A stretch of 64,000 nucleotides of DNA from Comamonadaceae bacterium G21597-S1 (GTDB lineage Bacteria; Pseudomonadota; Gammaproteobacteria; Burkholderiales; Burkholderiaceae_C), in assembly GCA_027214345.1 (NCBI GenBank), contig JAPWHR010000005.1, positions 177,783-241,782 of the forward strand, in the 5' to 3' direction. Below the pieces are notes generated by a model. It was not told where the DNA came from and ran no database searches. It saw only the letters and a list, made by a program, of their open reading frames with translations. The first letter of the stretch is position 1. Each line of letters begins with the position of its first letter. Shown piece by piece: positions 8,328 through 17,806 of this stretch. The position numbers and the translations under genes were made by a program.

Positions 8328-9025
8328 TCGGACGAACAGAAGACGATGTCGTGGCAATCCTTGCCGAAGACGCGCCAGGTACCGCCGCACCGGCCCCGGC
8401 CGCGGACCTGTCCACGCTGCTGATCGGCCTGCTCAAGGGGGTGCAGTACCGCGACACCGACGAACGCCAATGGGCCACGCTGCTGAACCTGCAGCCGCGG
8501 GTGCGCGATTACGTGGCGGTACTGGGCCTGGACCTGGTGCTCGACGAAGCCGAGGGGCATGCATTCCTGAAAAGCCGCCCGGATCCGGCCGAGGGCGATG
8601 ACGCCGCGCGCCGCCTGCCGCGTCTGGTGGCACGCCGCGCGCTGTCGTTTCCGGTGAGCCTGCTGCTGGCCTTGCTGCGCAAGAAGCTGATCGAGTTCGA
8701 TGCCAGCGGCAGCGAGACCCGGCTGGTGCTGGGCCGCGACGACATCGTCGACCTGGTGCGCGTGTTCCTGCCCGACAGCTCGAACGAGGCGCGCCTGATC
8801 GACCAGATCGACACCACGATCAACAAGGTGGTCGAACTGGGTTTCCTGCACAGGCTCAAGCCCGCCGCGGGCCGTGCGACGGGCCCTGGCAACTACGAGG
8901 TGCGGCGCATCCTCAAGGCCTTCGTCGACGCGCAGTGGCTGGCCGAGTTCGATGCGCGCCTGGCCGCATACCAGGCGCATCTGGCCGGCGCGGATGGCAG
9001 CGCGCAGGAGAGCGGCGATGCATGA
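8324..9025 (+). CDS. jetB: Wadjet subunit JetB (DUF4194, MukE-like)
   Basis: A 233-residue protein starting in an ATGA overlap with jetA. Winged-helix type sequence such as [19 protein letters not shown] and the stretch [19 protein letters not shown] fit DUF4194, the MukE-like (KITE) subunit of type I Wadjet. JetB dimers bind the JetA kleisin and contact DNA near the JetC heads. Its 3' end overlaps the start of jetC by eight bases. Length and position between jetA and jetC agree with the family, and no internal defect is visible. Confidence 0.92.
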   Translation: MIGRTEDDVVAILAEDAPGTAAPAPAADLSTLLIGLLKGVQYRDTDERQWATLLNLQPRVRDYVAVLGLDLVLDEAEGHAFLKSRPDPAEGDDAARRLPRLVARRALSFPVSLLLALLRKKLIEFDASGSETRLVLGRDDIVDLVRVFLPDSSNEARLIDQIDTTINKVVELGFLHRLKPAAGRATGPGNYEVRRILKAFVDAQWLAEFDARLAAYQAHLAGADGSAQESGDA

Positions 9026-12000
9026 CGGCCAGTCGCTCGGGCTCGACTTCCTGGACGACGACGCCTTGTCGGGTTTTCGCCTACTGCGGCTCGAGGTGTT
9101 CAACTGGGGCACTTTCGACAGCCGGGTCTGGACGCTCGCGCTGGGCGGCCGCAACGGCCTGCTCACCGGCGACATCGGCTCGGGCAAGTCGACGCTGGTG
9201 GACGCCATCACCACCTTGCTGGTGCCGGCCAACCGGGTCGCCTACAACAAGGCCGCCGGCGCCGACAGCCGGGAGCGCAGCTTGCGTTCCTACGTGCTGG
9301 GGCACTACAAGTCCGAGCGCAACGACGTCACCGGCACGGCGCGGCCGGTGTCGTTGCGCGATGCCGGCAGTTATTCGGTCATCCTGGGCGTGTTCCACAA
9401 CGCGGGTTACGACCAGACGGTGAGCCTGGCCCAGGTGTTCTGGATGAAGGCGGCGCAAGCGCAGCCTGCGCGTTTCTTCGTGGCCAGTGAACGGGCGTTG
9501 TCGATCGCGTCCGACTTCGCTGGCTTCGGCACCGACATGGCCCAGCTGCGCAAGCAGCTGCGCGGCCAGGGGGCGGAGCTGAGCGACAGCTTCCCGCCCT
9601 ATGCAGCCTGGTTCCGCCGGCGCTTCGGCATCGAAAACGACCAGGCGCTGGAGCTGTTCCACCAGACGGTGTCGATGAAGTCCGTCGGCAACCTGACCGA
9701 TTTCGTACGCAGCCATATGCTCGAGCCGTTCGATGTGGTGCCGCGCATCCAGGCCTTGATCGGGCACTTCGACGATCTCGATCGCGCGCACCAGGCGGTG
9801 CTCAAGACGAAGCGCCAGGTCGAGCTGCTCATGCCGTTGGTGGCCGACTGCGCCCAGCACGGCACGCTGGCAGGCGAGATCGGCCGGCTGCGCCTGTGCC
9901 GGGACCAGTTGCGCATGTTTTTTGCCGGCCTGAAGCTGGGCCTGCTGGACAAGCGGCTGGGCCTGCTGGCCGAAGACTGGCAGCGTGTGCAGGCCCAGGT
10001 GCAACGGCTTGAAGCGGCGGATGAAGAACAGGCACGCCAGGCAGACGAGCTCAAGCAGGCCATCGCCGACAACGGCGGCGACCGGCTGGAGCGCCTGGCC
10101 GCCGAGATCCGCCAGAAGGAGTCGTTGCGCGATGCGCGCAAGACCAAAGCCGCGCGTTACGCCGAGCTGGCCACTGTGCTGGGCGAACCGGCGGCGACAG
10201 ATCCTGCGGGCTTCATCACGCAGCGTGGCAAATACCAGGGCTGGCGCGACGAGGCGCGCAACCATGAGGCCGACCTGCAGAACCTGCTCACCGAACACGG
10301 CGTGACGCTGCGCCAGGGCAAAGTGGAGCATGACGAACTGACGGGAGAGATCGATAGCCTGCAACGCCGGCGCAGTAACATCGATGACCACCAGATCCGC
10401 ATCCGCACCGCGTTGTGCAAGGCACTGGGGCTGGAAGCGGACGACATGCCGTTCGCCGGCGAGCTGATACAGGTGCGCGAAGACGAGCGCGACTGGGAGG
10501 GGGCGGCGGAGCGATTGTTGCGCGGCTTCGGGCTCGCGCTGCTGGTGCCCGACGCCCATTACAGGGCCGTGGCCGAATGGGTGGATGGCGCGCATCTGCG
10601 CGGGCGTCTGGTCTACTTCCATGTGCGCGCGCGCAAGGGCGGCGACACGCCGGAACTGCACCGCGATTCGCTGGTGCGCAAGCTGGCCATCAAGCCCGAC
10701 TCACAGCACTACGACTGGCTCGAACGCGAGCTTGCGCACCGGTTCGACGTGGCCTGTTGCGCCACGCAGGAGCAGTTCCGCCGCGAGGCCCGCGCCATCA
10801 CGCGCGCTGGCCAGATCAAGGACCCAGGCGGCCGCCACGAAAAAGACGACCGGCACCGCATCGACGACCGCAGCCGGTATGTGCTGGGCTGGAGCAACAA
10901 TGCCAAGATCGCAGCCCTGCAGGCCCGGCGGGGGCAGCTCGAGCATCGGCTGGCGGACGTGGGTGGCCGCATCGGCGCGATCCAGAGGGAGCGCGATCAG
11001 CTGGCGCGCCGGCTCGACGCCTTGAGCCGGCTGGACGAGTTCACCAGCTTCGACGAACTGGACTGGGCCCGTGTCGTGACCGATATCGCCCAGCTGGCCG
11101 ACGAGCGGCGCCGGCTGGAATCGGCGTCCGATGTGCTGCAGCAGCTCAACGACAACCTGCGTATGGTGCAGGCCGCGCAGCGGCAGACCCAGGACGAGCT
11201 GCAGGGTGCACGCGACAAGCGCTCCCGCATCGCGCAGCGCCGCTCGGACGCCGAGGAGTTGCGCCAGCAGACCGAGGCCGTGCAGGGTGGCGCCGGCATC
11301 GAGCCGGCCCTGGCGGACACGCTCGAGGCCATGCGGGCCGAGGCGCTGGGCGAACATCAGCTGACGGTCGAGTCCTGCGACAACCGGGAGCAGGACGTGC
11401 GCGGCTGGCTGCAGAACCGCATCGACGCCGAAGACCACAAACTGCGTCGCCTGGCCGAGAAAATCATCAAGGCCATGGCGTCGTTCAAGGACGCGTTCAA
11501 GCTGGAGACGGCCGAGTTCGACGCCAGCCTGGAGGCAGCGTTCGAATACGAGAACCTGCTCACGCAGCTCAACCGCGACGACCTGCCGCGTTTCGTTGCC
11601 CGGTTCAAGGAACTGCTGAACGTCAACACCATCAACGAGATCGCGAACTTCAACGCGCAACTGGCGCGCGAGCGCGAGACCATCCGGGAACGTATCGCGC
11701 AGATCAACCGCTCGCTGGGCGAGATCGACTACAACCCGGGGCGCTACATCGTGCTCGAGTCGCAGCCCAGCCCGGACGCGGAGATCCGTGATTTCCAGCA
11801 GGAGCTGCGTGCGTGCACCGAAGGCGCGCTTACCGGTTCCGACGACGCCCAGTACTCGGAGGCCAAGTTCCTGCAGGTCAAGGCCATCATCGACCGATTC
11901 CGCGGGCGCGAAGGCCTTTCCGAGCACGACCGGCGCTGGACGGCCAAGGTCACCGACGTGCGCAATTGGTTCCTGTTCGCCGCCAGCGAGCGTTGGAGGG

Positions 12001-12407
12001 CCGACGACAGCGAGTTCGAGCACTACTCCGACTCCGGCGGCAAGTCGGGCGGGCAGAAGGAGAAGCTCGCCTACACCATCCTGGCCGCCAGTCTGGCTTA
12101 CCAATTCGGGCTGGAGTGGGGCGAGGTGCGTTCGCGCTCGTTCCGCTTCGTGGTCATCGACGAGGCGTTCGGGCGCGGCTCTGACGAATCCGCGCAGTAT
12201 GCGTTGACCCTGTTTCGCAAGCTCAACCTGCAGTTGCTGATCGTCACGCCGCTGCAGAAGATCCACATCATCGAGCCGTATGTGTCGGCGGTCGGTTTCG
12301 TGCACAACGAGGGCGGCCGGGACTCTCGGTTGCGCAACCTGTCGATCGAGGAGTACCGGGAGCACAAGGCGAGACTGGCACCGGCGGCGATGGAGCCGGC
12401 GGTGTGA
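9018..12407 (+). CDS. jetC: Wadjet SMC-like ATPase JetC (MukB-like)
   Basis: A 1129-residue SMC-family ATPase and the motor of Wadjet loop extrusion. The ATG at 9018 is preferred because AGGAG lies seven bases upstream; it overlaps the jetB end. The N-terminal head has [18 protein letters not shown] and Walker [10 protein letters not shown] (residues 51 to 59). Two long coiled-coil tracts (roughly 310 to 480 and 640 to 900) flank a hinge-like region. The C-terminal head carries the signature [10 protein letters not shown] (near 1009) and Walker [16 protein letters not shown] (near 1044). All catalytic motifs are present, so the ATPase should be active. A short gap separates it from jetD. Confidence 0.94.
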   Translation: MHDGQSLGLDFLDDDALSGFRLLRLEVFNWGTFDSRVWTLALGGRNGLLTGDIGSGKSTLVDAITTLLVPANRVAYNKAAGADSRERSLRSYVLGHYKSERNDVTGTARPVSLRDAGSYSVILGVFHNAGYDQTVSLAQVFWMKAAQAQPARFFVASERALSIASDFAGFGTDMAQLRKQLRGQGAELSDSFPPYAAWFRRRFGIENDQALELFHQTVSMKSVGNLTDFVRSHMLEPFDVVPRIQALIGHFDDLDRAHQAVLKTKRQVELLMPLVADCAQHGTLAGEIGRLRLCRDQLRMFFAGLKLGLLDKRLGLLAEDWQRVQAQVQRLEAADEEQARQADELKQAIADNGGDRLERLAAEIRQKESLRDARKTKAARYAELATVLGEPAATDPAGFITQRGKYQGWRDEARNHEADLQNLLTEHGVTLRQGKVEHDELTGEIDSLQRRRSNIDDHQIRIRTALCKALGLEADDMPFAGELIQVREDERDWEGAAERLLRGFGLALLVPDAHYRAVAEWVDGAHLRGRLVYFHVRARKGGDTPELHRDSLVRKLAIKPDSQHYDWLERELAHRFDVACCATQEQFRREARAITRAGQIKDPGGRHEKDDRHRIDDRSRYVLGWSNNAKIAALQARRGQLEHRLADVGGRIGAIQRERDQLARRLDALSRLDEFTSFDELDWARVVTDIAQLADERRRLESASDVLQQLNDNLRMVQAAQRQTQDELQGARDKRSRIAQRRSDAEELRQQTEAVQGGAGIEPALADTLEAMRAEALGEHQLTVESCDNREQDVRGWLQNRIDAEDHKLRRLAEKIIKAMASFKDAFKLETAEFDASLEAAFEYENLLTQLNRDDLPRFVARFKELLNVNTINEIANFNAQLARERETIRERIAQINRSLGEIDYNPGRYIVLESQPSPDAEIRDFQQELRACTEGALTGSDDAQYSEAKFLQVKAIIDRFRGREGLSEHDRRWTAKVTDVRNWFLFAASERWRADDSEFEHYSDSGGKSGGQKEKLAYTILAASLAYQFGLEWGEVRSRSFRFVVIDEAFGRGSDESAQYALTLFRKLNLQLLIVTPLQKIHIIEPYVSAVGFVHNEGGRDSRLRNLSIEEYREHKARLAPAAMEPAV

Positions 12408-12423
12408 CGGGCGAGGGCAGCTC

Positions 12424-13656
12424 GTGAACTGGTCCGATCCCGCACAGTTGCGTGCGCAACTCCTGCGTTCCTGGGAGCGCGGCGATCTGCTGCGCGAGGC
12501 GCTGGGTGGTCCATCGCGGTTTCCGATGCGGCTGGTGCTCAAGGGGCCGGCGTCCGCGGACATCACGAGCCGGTTCGACGCCGTGCGCAACTGGGCCGCA
12601 GCGCTGACTGCCCAGGCCCATCTGCGCCTGGTCTGGCAGGAATTGCGCCATCGCGTGCAGGGTTCGCAGCGACTGCCGGCCGAGGCTTGGGTGGATACGG
12701 TGGACGACGCGTTGGCCTGGCTCGGCAAACGACGCGAGTGGGCGCGATTCTGCGCCGTGGTCACGCTGACGCGGCAGCACCAACCACGCTTGCGCGTGTG
12801 GCTGGAGAAGCGGCCGCTACAGGCGCTGGAGCTGGCCGATGCCTGGCCACGGCTGCTGTCTGTCGTGGCCTGGTTCGTGGCACATCCACGGCCAGGCATC
12901 TACCTGCGCCAGGTCGATTTGCCGGGCATCTCGACCAAGTTCATCGAGGCCCATCGCGGCGTATTGTCCGAACTGCTGGATCTTGCGTTGCCGCCGATCG
13001 CTATCGACCCATCGTGTACCGGCGTCACGCAGTTCGCCAACCGTTATGGCTTGCGCGATCGGCCGGCGCGCATTCGTCTGCGGGTGCTCGATCCGCTGGT
13101 CACGACGCTGCCCGGGATCGACTGCCCGGATCTCACGCTGGACGCCGCCAGTTTCAGCTGCCTGCGGCTGGAACTGCAGCGGGTGTTCATCACCGAGAAC
13201 GAGATCAACTTCCTGGCGTTTCCGCCCATGCCGCGCAGCGCCGTGATCTTCGGGGCTGGTTACGGCTGGGACGCGCTGGCCGGCGCCCGATGGCTGGAGG
13301 CGTGCCAGCTGCACTACTGGGGCGACATCGACACGCATGGGTTCGCGATCTTGAACCAGCTGCGCAGTCGTTTCGGCAAGGTGCAATCGTTTCTGATGGA
13401 TCGCGCTACGCTGATGGCGCATGAGGCGCTCTGGGGCAACGAAGACAAGCCGACGTTGTCGGAACTCCCGCGATTGAGTCCCGACGAGCGTGCCTTGTAT
13501 GACGAGCTGCGCGACAACCGTATCCGCAAGGGCTTGCGGCTGGAACAGGAGCTGGTCGGTTACGAATGGCTGTGCAACGCATTGATGCACTTGGGCAGCC
13601 CGTCCCAGCCTGCAGGCGTTCCTACGCCCGTACGCCAGGGCCTTGGCGCGACCTGA
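12424..13656 (+). CDS. jetD: Wadjet nuclease subunit JetD (DUF3322-DUF2220, topoisomerase VI A-like TOPRIM)
   Basis: A 410-residue protein. The GTG at 12424 (VNWSDPAQLRAQLL) is chosen because GAGGG lies six bases upstream and it is 16 bases after jetC. The N-terminal half is DUF3322-like. The C-terminal half is the DUF2220 TOPRIM domain, with the metal-binding Glu in ITENEINFL (near residue 256) and the DxD motif in YWGDIDTHGF (near 297). JetD is the nuclease that cuts plasmid DNA once JetABC has reeled it in. The last residues, after VGYEWLCNALMH, look unconserved. The 3' end (from 13533) and the following bases are repeated in diverged form at 14734 to 14945. The operon is complete with all active-site motifs. 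Confidence 0.92.
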   Translation: MNWSDPAQLRAQLLRSWERGDLLREALGGPSRFPMRLVLKGPASADITSRFDAVRNWAAALTAQAHLRLVWQELRHRVQGSQRLPAEAWVDTVDDALAWLGKRREWARFCAVVTLTRQHQPRLRVWLEKRPLQALELADAWPRLLSVVAWFVAHPRPGIYLRQVDLPGISTKFIEAHRGVLSELLDLALPPIAIDPSCTGVTQFANRYGLRDRPARIRLRVLDPLVTTLPGIDCPDLTLDAASFSCLRLELQRVFITENEINFLAFPPMPRSAVIFGAGYGWDALAGARWLEACQLHYWGDIDTHGFAILNQLRSRFGKVQSFLMDRATLMAHEALWGNEDKPTLSELPRLSPDERALYDELRDNRIRKGLRLEQELVGYEWLCNALMHLGSPSQPAGVPTPVRQGLGAT

Positions 13657-13745
13657 CCGCTTCGAACCCCGATCAACCGCCCTTGCCCGGCGCCTCGCGC
13701 CGCAGCGCCGGCAACCCAACCCCCAACCGCATCGAAGCCGCCGTC
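13533..13745 (+). repeat. Imperfect direct repeat, copy 1 (jetD 3' end plus relic SDR 3' end)
   Basis: This stretch aligns base by base, at well over 80 % by eye, with 14734 to 14945. It begins inside jetD (CTTGCGGCTGGAACAGGAGC) and runs past the jetD stop. It then enters sequence that, on the minus strand, still resembles the C-terminus of the SDR gene (GGFDAVGG). The two copies bracket the HigB/HigA-type module. It is therefore a duplicated jetD-SDR junction rather than a transposon end. Confidence 0.85.
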
Positions 13746-14103
13746 ACCCCGCGTTACCCGCGCCGCAAGCCGATCGAGGGCGAGGGGCGGGTGCAGGGGT
13801 GACGCACAGTGCCAGGCCTGCGTGGCGCTGCAGTTGGCCGATGACCGCAAACAGGTTGCGCGCTTGCGGATTGCCGTCCGGGCCGAACATCCGGATCAGG
13901 CTCTTGGGCGACGTGCCCGTCTCGGTTCCGAGTTGCTCGAAGCCGATGGTCGCCTTGATGTAGTCGCGCAAGATGGCCTTGCCAGCGTCCACGTCACCGG
14001 CCAGCAGTGCCTCGATGCCTTGCTTGAACAACGCATCCGCAAATGCCGGATCGGCCTGCACCCGGGCCAGGACAGTCTGTTTGAAGTCGCGTGTCAGTGC
14101 CAT
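13744..14103 (-). CDS. HigA-type antitoxin (addiction-module antidote protein)
   Basis: A 119-residue protein encoded three bases downstream of the toxin. MALTRDFKQTVLARVQADP and the helix-turn-helix stretch FEQLGTETGTSPKSLIRMFG match the short HTH antidote proteins paired with Gp49/HigB-like toxins. The family normally ends near AVIGQLQRHAGLALCVTP. Here a Pro/Ala-rich tail (APAPRPRSACGAGNAG) is added because the frame runs on into the duplicated jetD-SDR junction, so the native stop was probably lost at the recombination joint. It should bind and neutralise the toxin and repress the operon. Confidence 0.85.
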   Translation of the reverse strand: MALTRDFKQTVLARVQADPAFADALFKQGIEALLAGDVDAGKAILRDYIKATIGFEQLGTETGTSPKSLIRMFGPDGNPQARNLFAVIGQLQRHAGLALCVTPAPAPRPRSACGAGNAG

Positions 14104-14106
14104 TTG

Positions 14107-14454
14107 TCACCTCGTCAGGTTCTTGCGGCGTTTGTAGTCGGCCCAATGTGCGTGCGCCGTCCGGATGTCGCGCTGCTGGTGCTTCTTGGTTCCGCCTGCC
14201 AGCAGGATGATCACCTTTGCGCCGTCTCGGCCGAAATAGATCCGGTAGCCAGGGCCGAAGTCCATCCGGTATTCGAGCACGCCGGCACCCACTCCCTTTG
14301 CCGCAGACAAGTTGCCCATTTCCATCCGTATTACCCCCATCGTGATCCTGGCTGCCGTATTGGCATCGAGATCGGAAAACCAGTCGCCAAACGGGCTGGC
14401 GCCTTCTTCATCGATGTATTCGTGAATCTCCAGGATCGCAATTCGGTCACACAT
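14107..14454 (-). CDS. HigB-type toxin (RelE/Gp49-like addiction-module killer protein)
   Basis: A 115-residue protein. The motif series (EIHEYIDEEGASPFGDWF, then VLEYRMDFGPGYRIYF, then KVIILLAGGTKKHQQRDI) is diagnostic of the RelE/HigB-like addiction module killer proteins (PF05973 type). These are ribosome-dependent mRNA endonucleases. It precedes its antitoxin, the toxin-first order of HigBA modules. The promoter should lie within 14455 to 14570, which holds no other gene. The pair sits between an intact Wadjet operon and the scar of a second one. Confidence 0.88.
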   Translation of the reverse strand: MCDRIAILEIHEYIDEEGASPFGDWFSDLDANTAARITMGVIRMEMGNLSAAKGVGAGVLEYRMDFGPGYRIYFGRDGAKVIILLAGGTKKHQQRDIRTAHAHWADYKRRKNLTR

Positions 14455-14569
14455 ATGTTACCTCTGATGTGCGCGCCTATCCATGCCGTCGTCGGCTGGA
14501 CGAGCGGGGAGGCTGAGATGGCCGACGCGATGCAGTCTGTCCGATGCCGGCACGTGGCACGGGAAGTTC

Positions 14570-14860
14570 GTCCTCAGGGCGTAGGATGGACCGTGTTGTC
14601 GGGTGAGCAAGTCGAGGGTGTCCGGCTCGGGCAGTGCATGGGAGAAAACGATGCGATTGCCCGATTCCGACCACGGGCGCAGTTTCCGCGCCTTTCAGAG
14701 AATTGCCGGTTTCCCAATCGTTGGCCGAAAGCGCTTGCGGCTTGGACAAGAGCTGGTCGGTTACGAATGGCTGCGCAAGGTGTTGATGCACTTTGTCAGC
14801 CCGTCCCAGCCAGCAGGCGTTCCTACGCCCGTACGCCAGGACCAGGGCTCGACCTGACCG
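14570..14860 (+). pseudogene. Scar of a second Wadjet locus: jetA fragment joined to jetD 3' fragment
   Basis: Two pieces lie side by side in operon order. Bases from about 14570 to 14697 align with jetA around 7490 to 7611; the clearest part is GATTCCGACCACGGGCGCAG against GATTCCGACCAGGGCCGCAG in jetA. From about 14712 the sequence switches to the jetD 3' end (compare 13515 to 13656), including the codons for LVGYEWL. jetB, jetC and most of jetD are missing, as after one large internal deletion. Frameshifts in the jetA part show it is non-coding. It is too diverged from the intact operon to be a recent copy. The left limit is approximate because similarity fades. Confidence 0.75.
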
Positions 14861-14945
14861 CTTCGAACCCGAATCAGCCGTCTTTGCCCGCCGCCTCGCG
14901 CCGCAACGTCGGCAACCCCACCCCCACCGCGTCGAAGCCGCCGTC
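14734..14945 (+). repeat. Imperfect direct repeat, copy 2 (relic jetD 3' end plus functional SDR 3' end)
   Basis: This is the partner of 13533 to 13745, about 212 bases in direct orientation. Here the SDR half is the genuine 3' end of the SDR gene and the jetD half is the relic; in copy 1 the roles are reversed. This places the original order as jetD and SDR in convergent orientation. Confidence 0.85.
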
Positions 14946-15674
14946 GACGGCCAGCACCTGGCCGTTCACGTAGCCTGCCGCCTTGCTGCACAGGAACCCG
15001 ATCGCATCGGCGATCTCGTCCAGCGTGCCGTAGCGGCCGAGCGGAATCGCGTCGTGGTAGTCGGCGCGGATGGCCGGTGTGTGCACCTTCTTGGCCATCT
15101 CGGTGTCCACCGGCCCCGGCGCGATCGCGTTGACGCGGATGCCGCGGGTGCCCAGCTCGGCCGCCTGTTGCCGCGTCAGGTGGATCAGCGCCGCCTTGCT
15201 CGTGCCGTACGCCACGCGCAGCGTGCTGGCACGCAGGCCGGAGATGGATGCGATGTTGACGATGGCACCGCCGTCGCCGGACTTCAGCATCAACGGCACG
15301 CAGGCCTGCGAACACAGGAAGGCGCCGTCCAGGTTGGTCGCAAAGACATGCCGCCATTCCTGGAAGGACGTGTCCCCGATCGTCTTGAAGACGGCAACGC
15401 CGGCGTTGTTGACCAGCGCGTCGGCGCGGCCGAAACGCTCGGCGATCTGCGCGAAGGCCGCCTGCACCTGGTCCGGGTTCGATACGTCGCACAGGATGGG
15501 CAAGGCGTGCGGCGACGCCGACAGTTCTTGCGCGGTGGTCGTCAGCGTGGCTTCGTCGTTGTCGATCAGAACCACGTCGTGATCGCGCGCCAGAAACCAG
15601 TGCGCCGACGCCAGCCCGATGCCGCGGGCGGCGCCCGTGATGATCGCAACCGGCCGTATCGTGGAAGGGGTCAT
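14874..15674 (-). CDS. Short-chain dehydrogenase/reductase (SDR) family oxidoreductase
   Basis: A 266-residue classical SDR. The Rossmann nucleotide motif is TGAARGIGLA (residues 14 to 23), NNAG stabilises the fold, Ser is in ASISGL, and the catalytic Tyr and Lys are in YGTSK. PGPVDTEM and the C-terminal GGFDAVG complete the pattern. It oxidises or reduces an alcohol/ketone with NAD(P); the acidic residue in VVLIDND after the second strand favours NAD. The substrate cannot be told. Its 3' end is part of the duplicated junction with jetD. It faces the Wadjet scar and stands alone otherwise. The bases between it and the broken TlpA-like gene (15675 to 15879) show nothing recognisable. Confidence 0.88.
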   Translation of the reverse strand: MTPSTIRPVAIITGAARGIGLASAHWFLARDHDVVLIDNDEATLTTTAQELSASPHALPILCDVSNPDQVQAAFAQIAERFGRADALVNNAGVAVFKTIGDTSFQEWRHVFATNLDGAFLCSQACVPLMLKSGDGGAIVNIASISGLRASTLRVAYGTSKAALIHLTRQQAAELGTRGIRVNAIAPGPVDTEMAKKVHTPAIRADYHDAIPLGRYGTLDEIADAIGFLCSKAAGYVNGQVLAVDGGFDAVGVGLPTLRREAAGKDG

Positions 15675-15879
15675 GCTGGCTCCAGGGGTTCAGGTTCAGG
15701 GAACGGATCGCGCGCTGCGACCGGATCGGTGGCACCGCGCCCGAGTCGTGCAAGGGCGCGATCCCTGCAGGCGATCACAGGTACACGATGCTCGCGTCGT
15801 ATTGTGCAAGGGTCGCTGCGCATGACCTCTGCGCTGCGGTCCAGGGACGAGGAGCCGCGGCTTCCACGCATGGTCGGCA

Positions 15880-16403
15880 CTACCGCGCCTTCTGCAGAAT
15901 CTGTTCCAGCGTCGCCGCCGACAGTTCTCCCAGCCGCGATGCAACCATCTCGCCACTGGCGTTGAAGAACAGCGTGGTCGGGTAACCCTGCTGCTTGAAC
16001 GCCACGCTGGCCTGGCGCTTGTCGTCGATCAGCATGTTGCCCGGTTGCAGCTGCCGGGCGTGCAGCCAACGCGCAACCTGGGCGCGCTCCTCGCCCTGGT
16101 TGATGAAGACGAAATGGATGTCCGCATGCCGGCCAGTGCGGCCGTGGCGTTCCAGCCGCCGTCGCGGATGTTGATGATGCTCAGCGGCGACGAAAAATAC
16201 AGCGTCTTGTATTCGAGCACGAAGGCCAGCCGCGCCACCACCGCGCCGACCAGCATCGCGTTCCACAACGTGCCCTCGACGTCGACACCGTTGCGTTTGC
16301 CCACGCGCCGGCCCACCAGCATGCCGATGCCGGCGGCGGCAAAGACCAGCAACACGGCGTAGGGCAGCAGCAGGGGTCCGAGGGTGAGGGCGTTGTTGGT
16401 CAT
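15880..16403 (-). pseudogene. TlpA-like thiol-disulfide reductase, internally deleted and frameshifted
   Basis: The first part, from Met at 16403 (MTNNALTLGPLLLPYAVLL to RDGGWNATAALAG), is the N-terminal membrane region of burkholderial TlpA-family proteins that start with a diacylglyceryl-transferase-like segment. At about base 16130 the homology jumps to another frame, HADIHFVFINQGEERAQVAR to LGELSAATLEQILQKAR, the C-terminal half of the thioredoxin domain. The remaining membrane helices and the whole CxxC active-site region are missing. The gene has therefore lost a large internal segment and its redox centre, and the two halves are out of frame. It cannot make a working reductase. Confidence 0.82.
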
Positions 16404-16661
16404 GTCCAATGGATGGTGCCGCGGCCGAAAGGTTCGACACGATCGACGCGCGGCGTCCCCATTGTCCGCTTGCCGCCGGTTCGGGTACCGTCGCCGACGC
16501 GGCAGGCGTGCTCCTTGGCGGCACCTACGATCGATCGCGTCTCCGCCCGGGCCCGACGCAACGCCATGCGCCCGGCGCTCGCGCACCCTGCGCGTCGCGC
16601 TTCGTCATCGTTGCAGGCACGCCGAAATTCGGGCACGCTAGACACCCACCCAGGAGAGCAC

Positions 16662-17609
16662 ATGCAGACCCCATCTCACCAGCCCGACCCCGACTTTCTC
16701 GCCCCCGATTTCCAGCTGCCCGCCACCGTTGGCACCACGGTGGCTCGCGACACGGTGCGTGGCCCGAACGGCCCGCTCGATCCGCACGCCGTCACCCGCG
16801 CCGCCGACCTGATCGCCGAGGCCGACGCGCTGGTCGTCGCCGCCGGTGCCGGCATGGGCGTCGATTCGGGCCTGCCAGACTTTCGCGGCACCGAGGGTTT
16901 CTGGCGCGCGTATCCGGCGCTGGGCCAGGCGCAGGTCGACTTCTACGCCATGGCCAGCCCGCAGGCCTTCATCGACCATCCGGCCCGCGCCTGGGGGTTC
17001 TACGGCCATCGGCTCAACCTGTACCGGGCCACGCGGCCACACGCCGGCTTCCAGCTGCTGCAGCGCTGGGGCGCGGCCATGCCGCAGGGGCTGGCCGTGT
17101 TCACCAGCAACGTCGACGGGCAGTTCCAGGCGGCCGGCTTCGACCCGGCGCTGGTGCACGAATGCCATGGATCGATCCGGCACTGGCAATGCATGTTGCC
17201 GTGTTGCGCGGCGATCTGGCCAGCGGCCGATGCCGCGCTCGACGTGGACGAGGCGTTATGCCTGCTGCGGGGCGCGCCGCCGGCGTGCCCGCACTGCGGC
17301 GGCATGGCGCGTCCCAACGTGCTGATGTTCGGCGACGGGCAGTGGTTGTCCGCACGGTCCGACCGACAGGCCGCGGCGCTGGCGCGATTCCTGTCCGCGG
17401 CCCGCCGACCGGTCGTGCTCGAGATCGGTGCCGGCACCGCCGTGCCGTCGGTGCGCCACTTCACGGCGCATCTGCTGCGGGCCCACGGGGCGAGGCTGGT
17501 GCGCATCAACCCGCGCGAACCGCAGGTGCCTTCGGCGCGGGACGTCGGCCTGGCGGCCGGTGCCGGCGCTGCACTGGCCGCAATCGCGTCACGTATCCAG
17601 CGTGGGTAG
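16662..17609 (+). CDS. Sir2 family NAD-dependent deacetylase-like protein
   Basis: A 315-residue protein. The ATG at 16662 has AGGAG five bases upstream; the frame is open further upstream without a better start. NAD-binding motif GAGMGVDSGLPDFRG, then TSNVDGQF and the catalytic His in ECHGSIRHWQC, are the Sir2 signatures. Four Cys (CMLPCC and CPHCGG) can form the structural zinc site. The last part (LEIGAGTAVPSV, RINPREPQV) finishes the Rossmann fold. Sirtuins remove acyl groups from lysine at the cost of NAD, while some Sir2 domains in defence systems simply destroy NAD. Ordinary deacetylase motifs are intact, so a housekeeping role is equally possible. It lies 197 bases upstream of the hydrolase-CHAT gene, same strand. 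Confidence 0.88.
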   Translation: MQTPSHQPDPDFLAPDFQLPATVGTTVARDTVRGPNGPLDPHAVTRAADLIAEADALVVAAGAGMGVDSGLPDFRGTEGFWRAYPALGQAQVDFYAMASPQAFIDHPARAWGFYGHRLNLYRATRPHAGFQLLQRWGAAMPQGLAVFTSNVDGQFQAAGFDPALVHECHGSIRHWQCMLPCCAAIWPAADAALDVDEALCLLRGAPPACPHCGGMARPNVLMFGDGQWLSARSDRQAAALARFLSAARRPVVLEIGAGTAVPSVRHFTAHLLRAHGARLVRINPREPQVPSARDVGLAAGAGAALAAIASRIQRG

Positions 17610-17806
17610 TCGCGGCCAGTCGGGCCGTTTCGCGGGGGACGCGTCGCAGGTTTGATCTGCCGCAACAAGGTGTGCATCAGCGTCGCGTGGACGCAGGCCC
17701 GCGGGTCGAAACGGCTGTATCGCCCTTCCGTGCGGTTGACAGCGCTCCCCGGCGCGTTTAGCTTGGCCGTGTCGACAACAGCCCGCGCGGGCAGCAGGAG
17801 CACACG

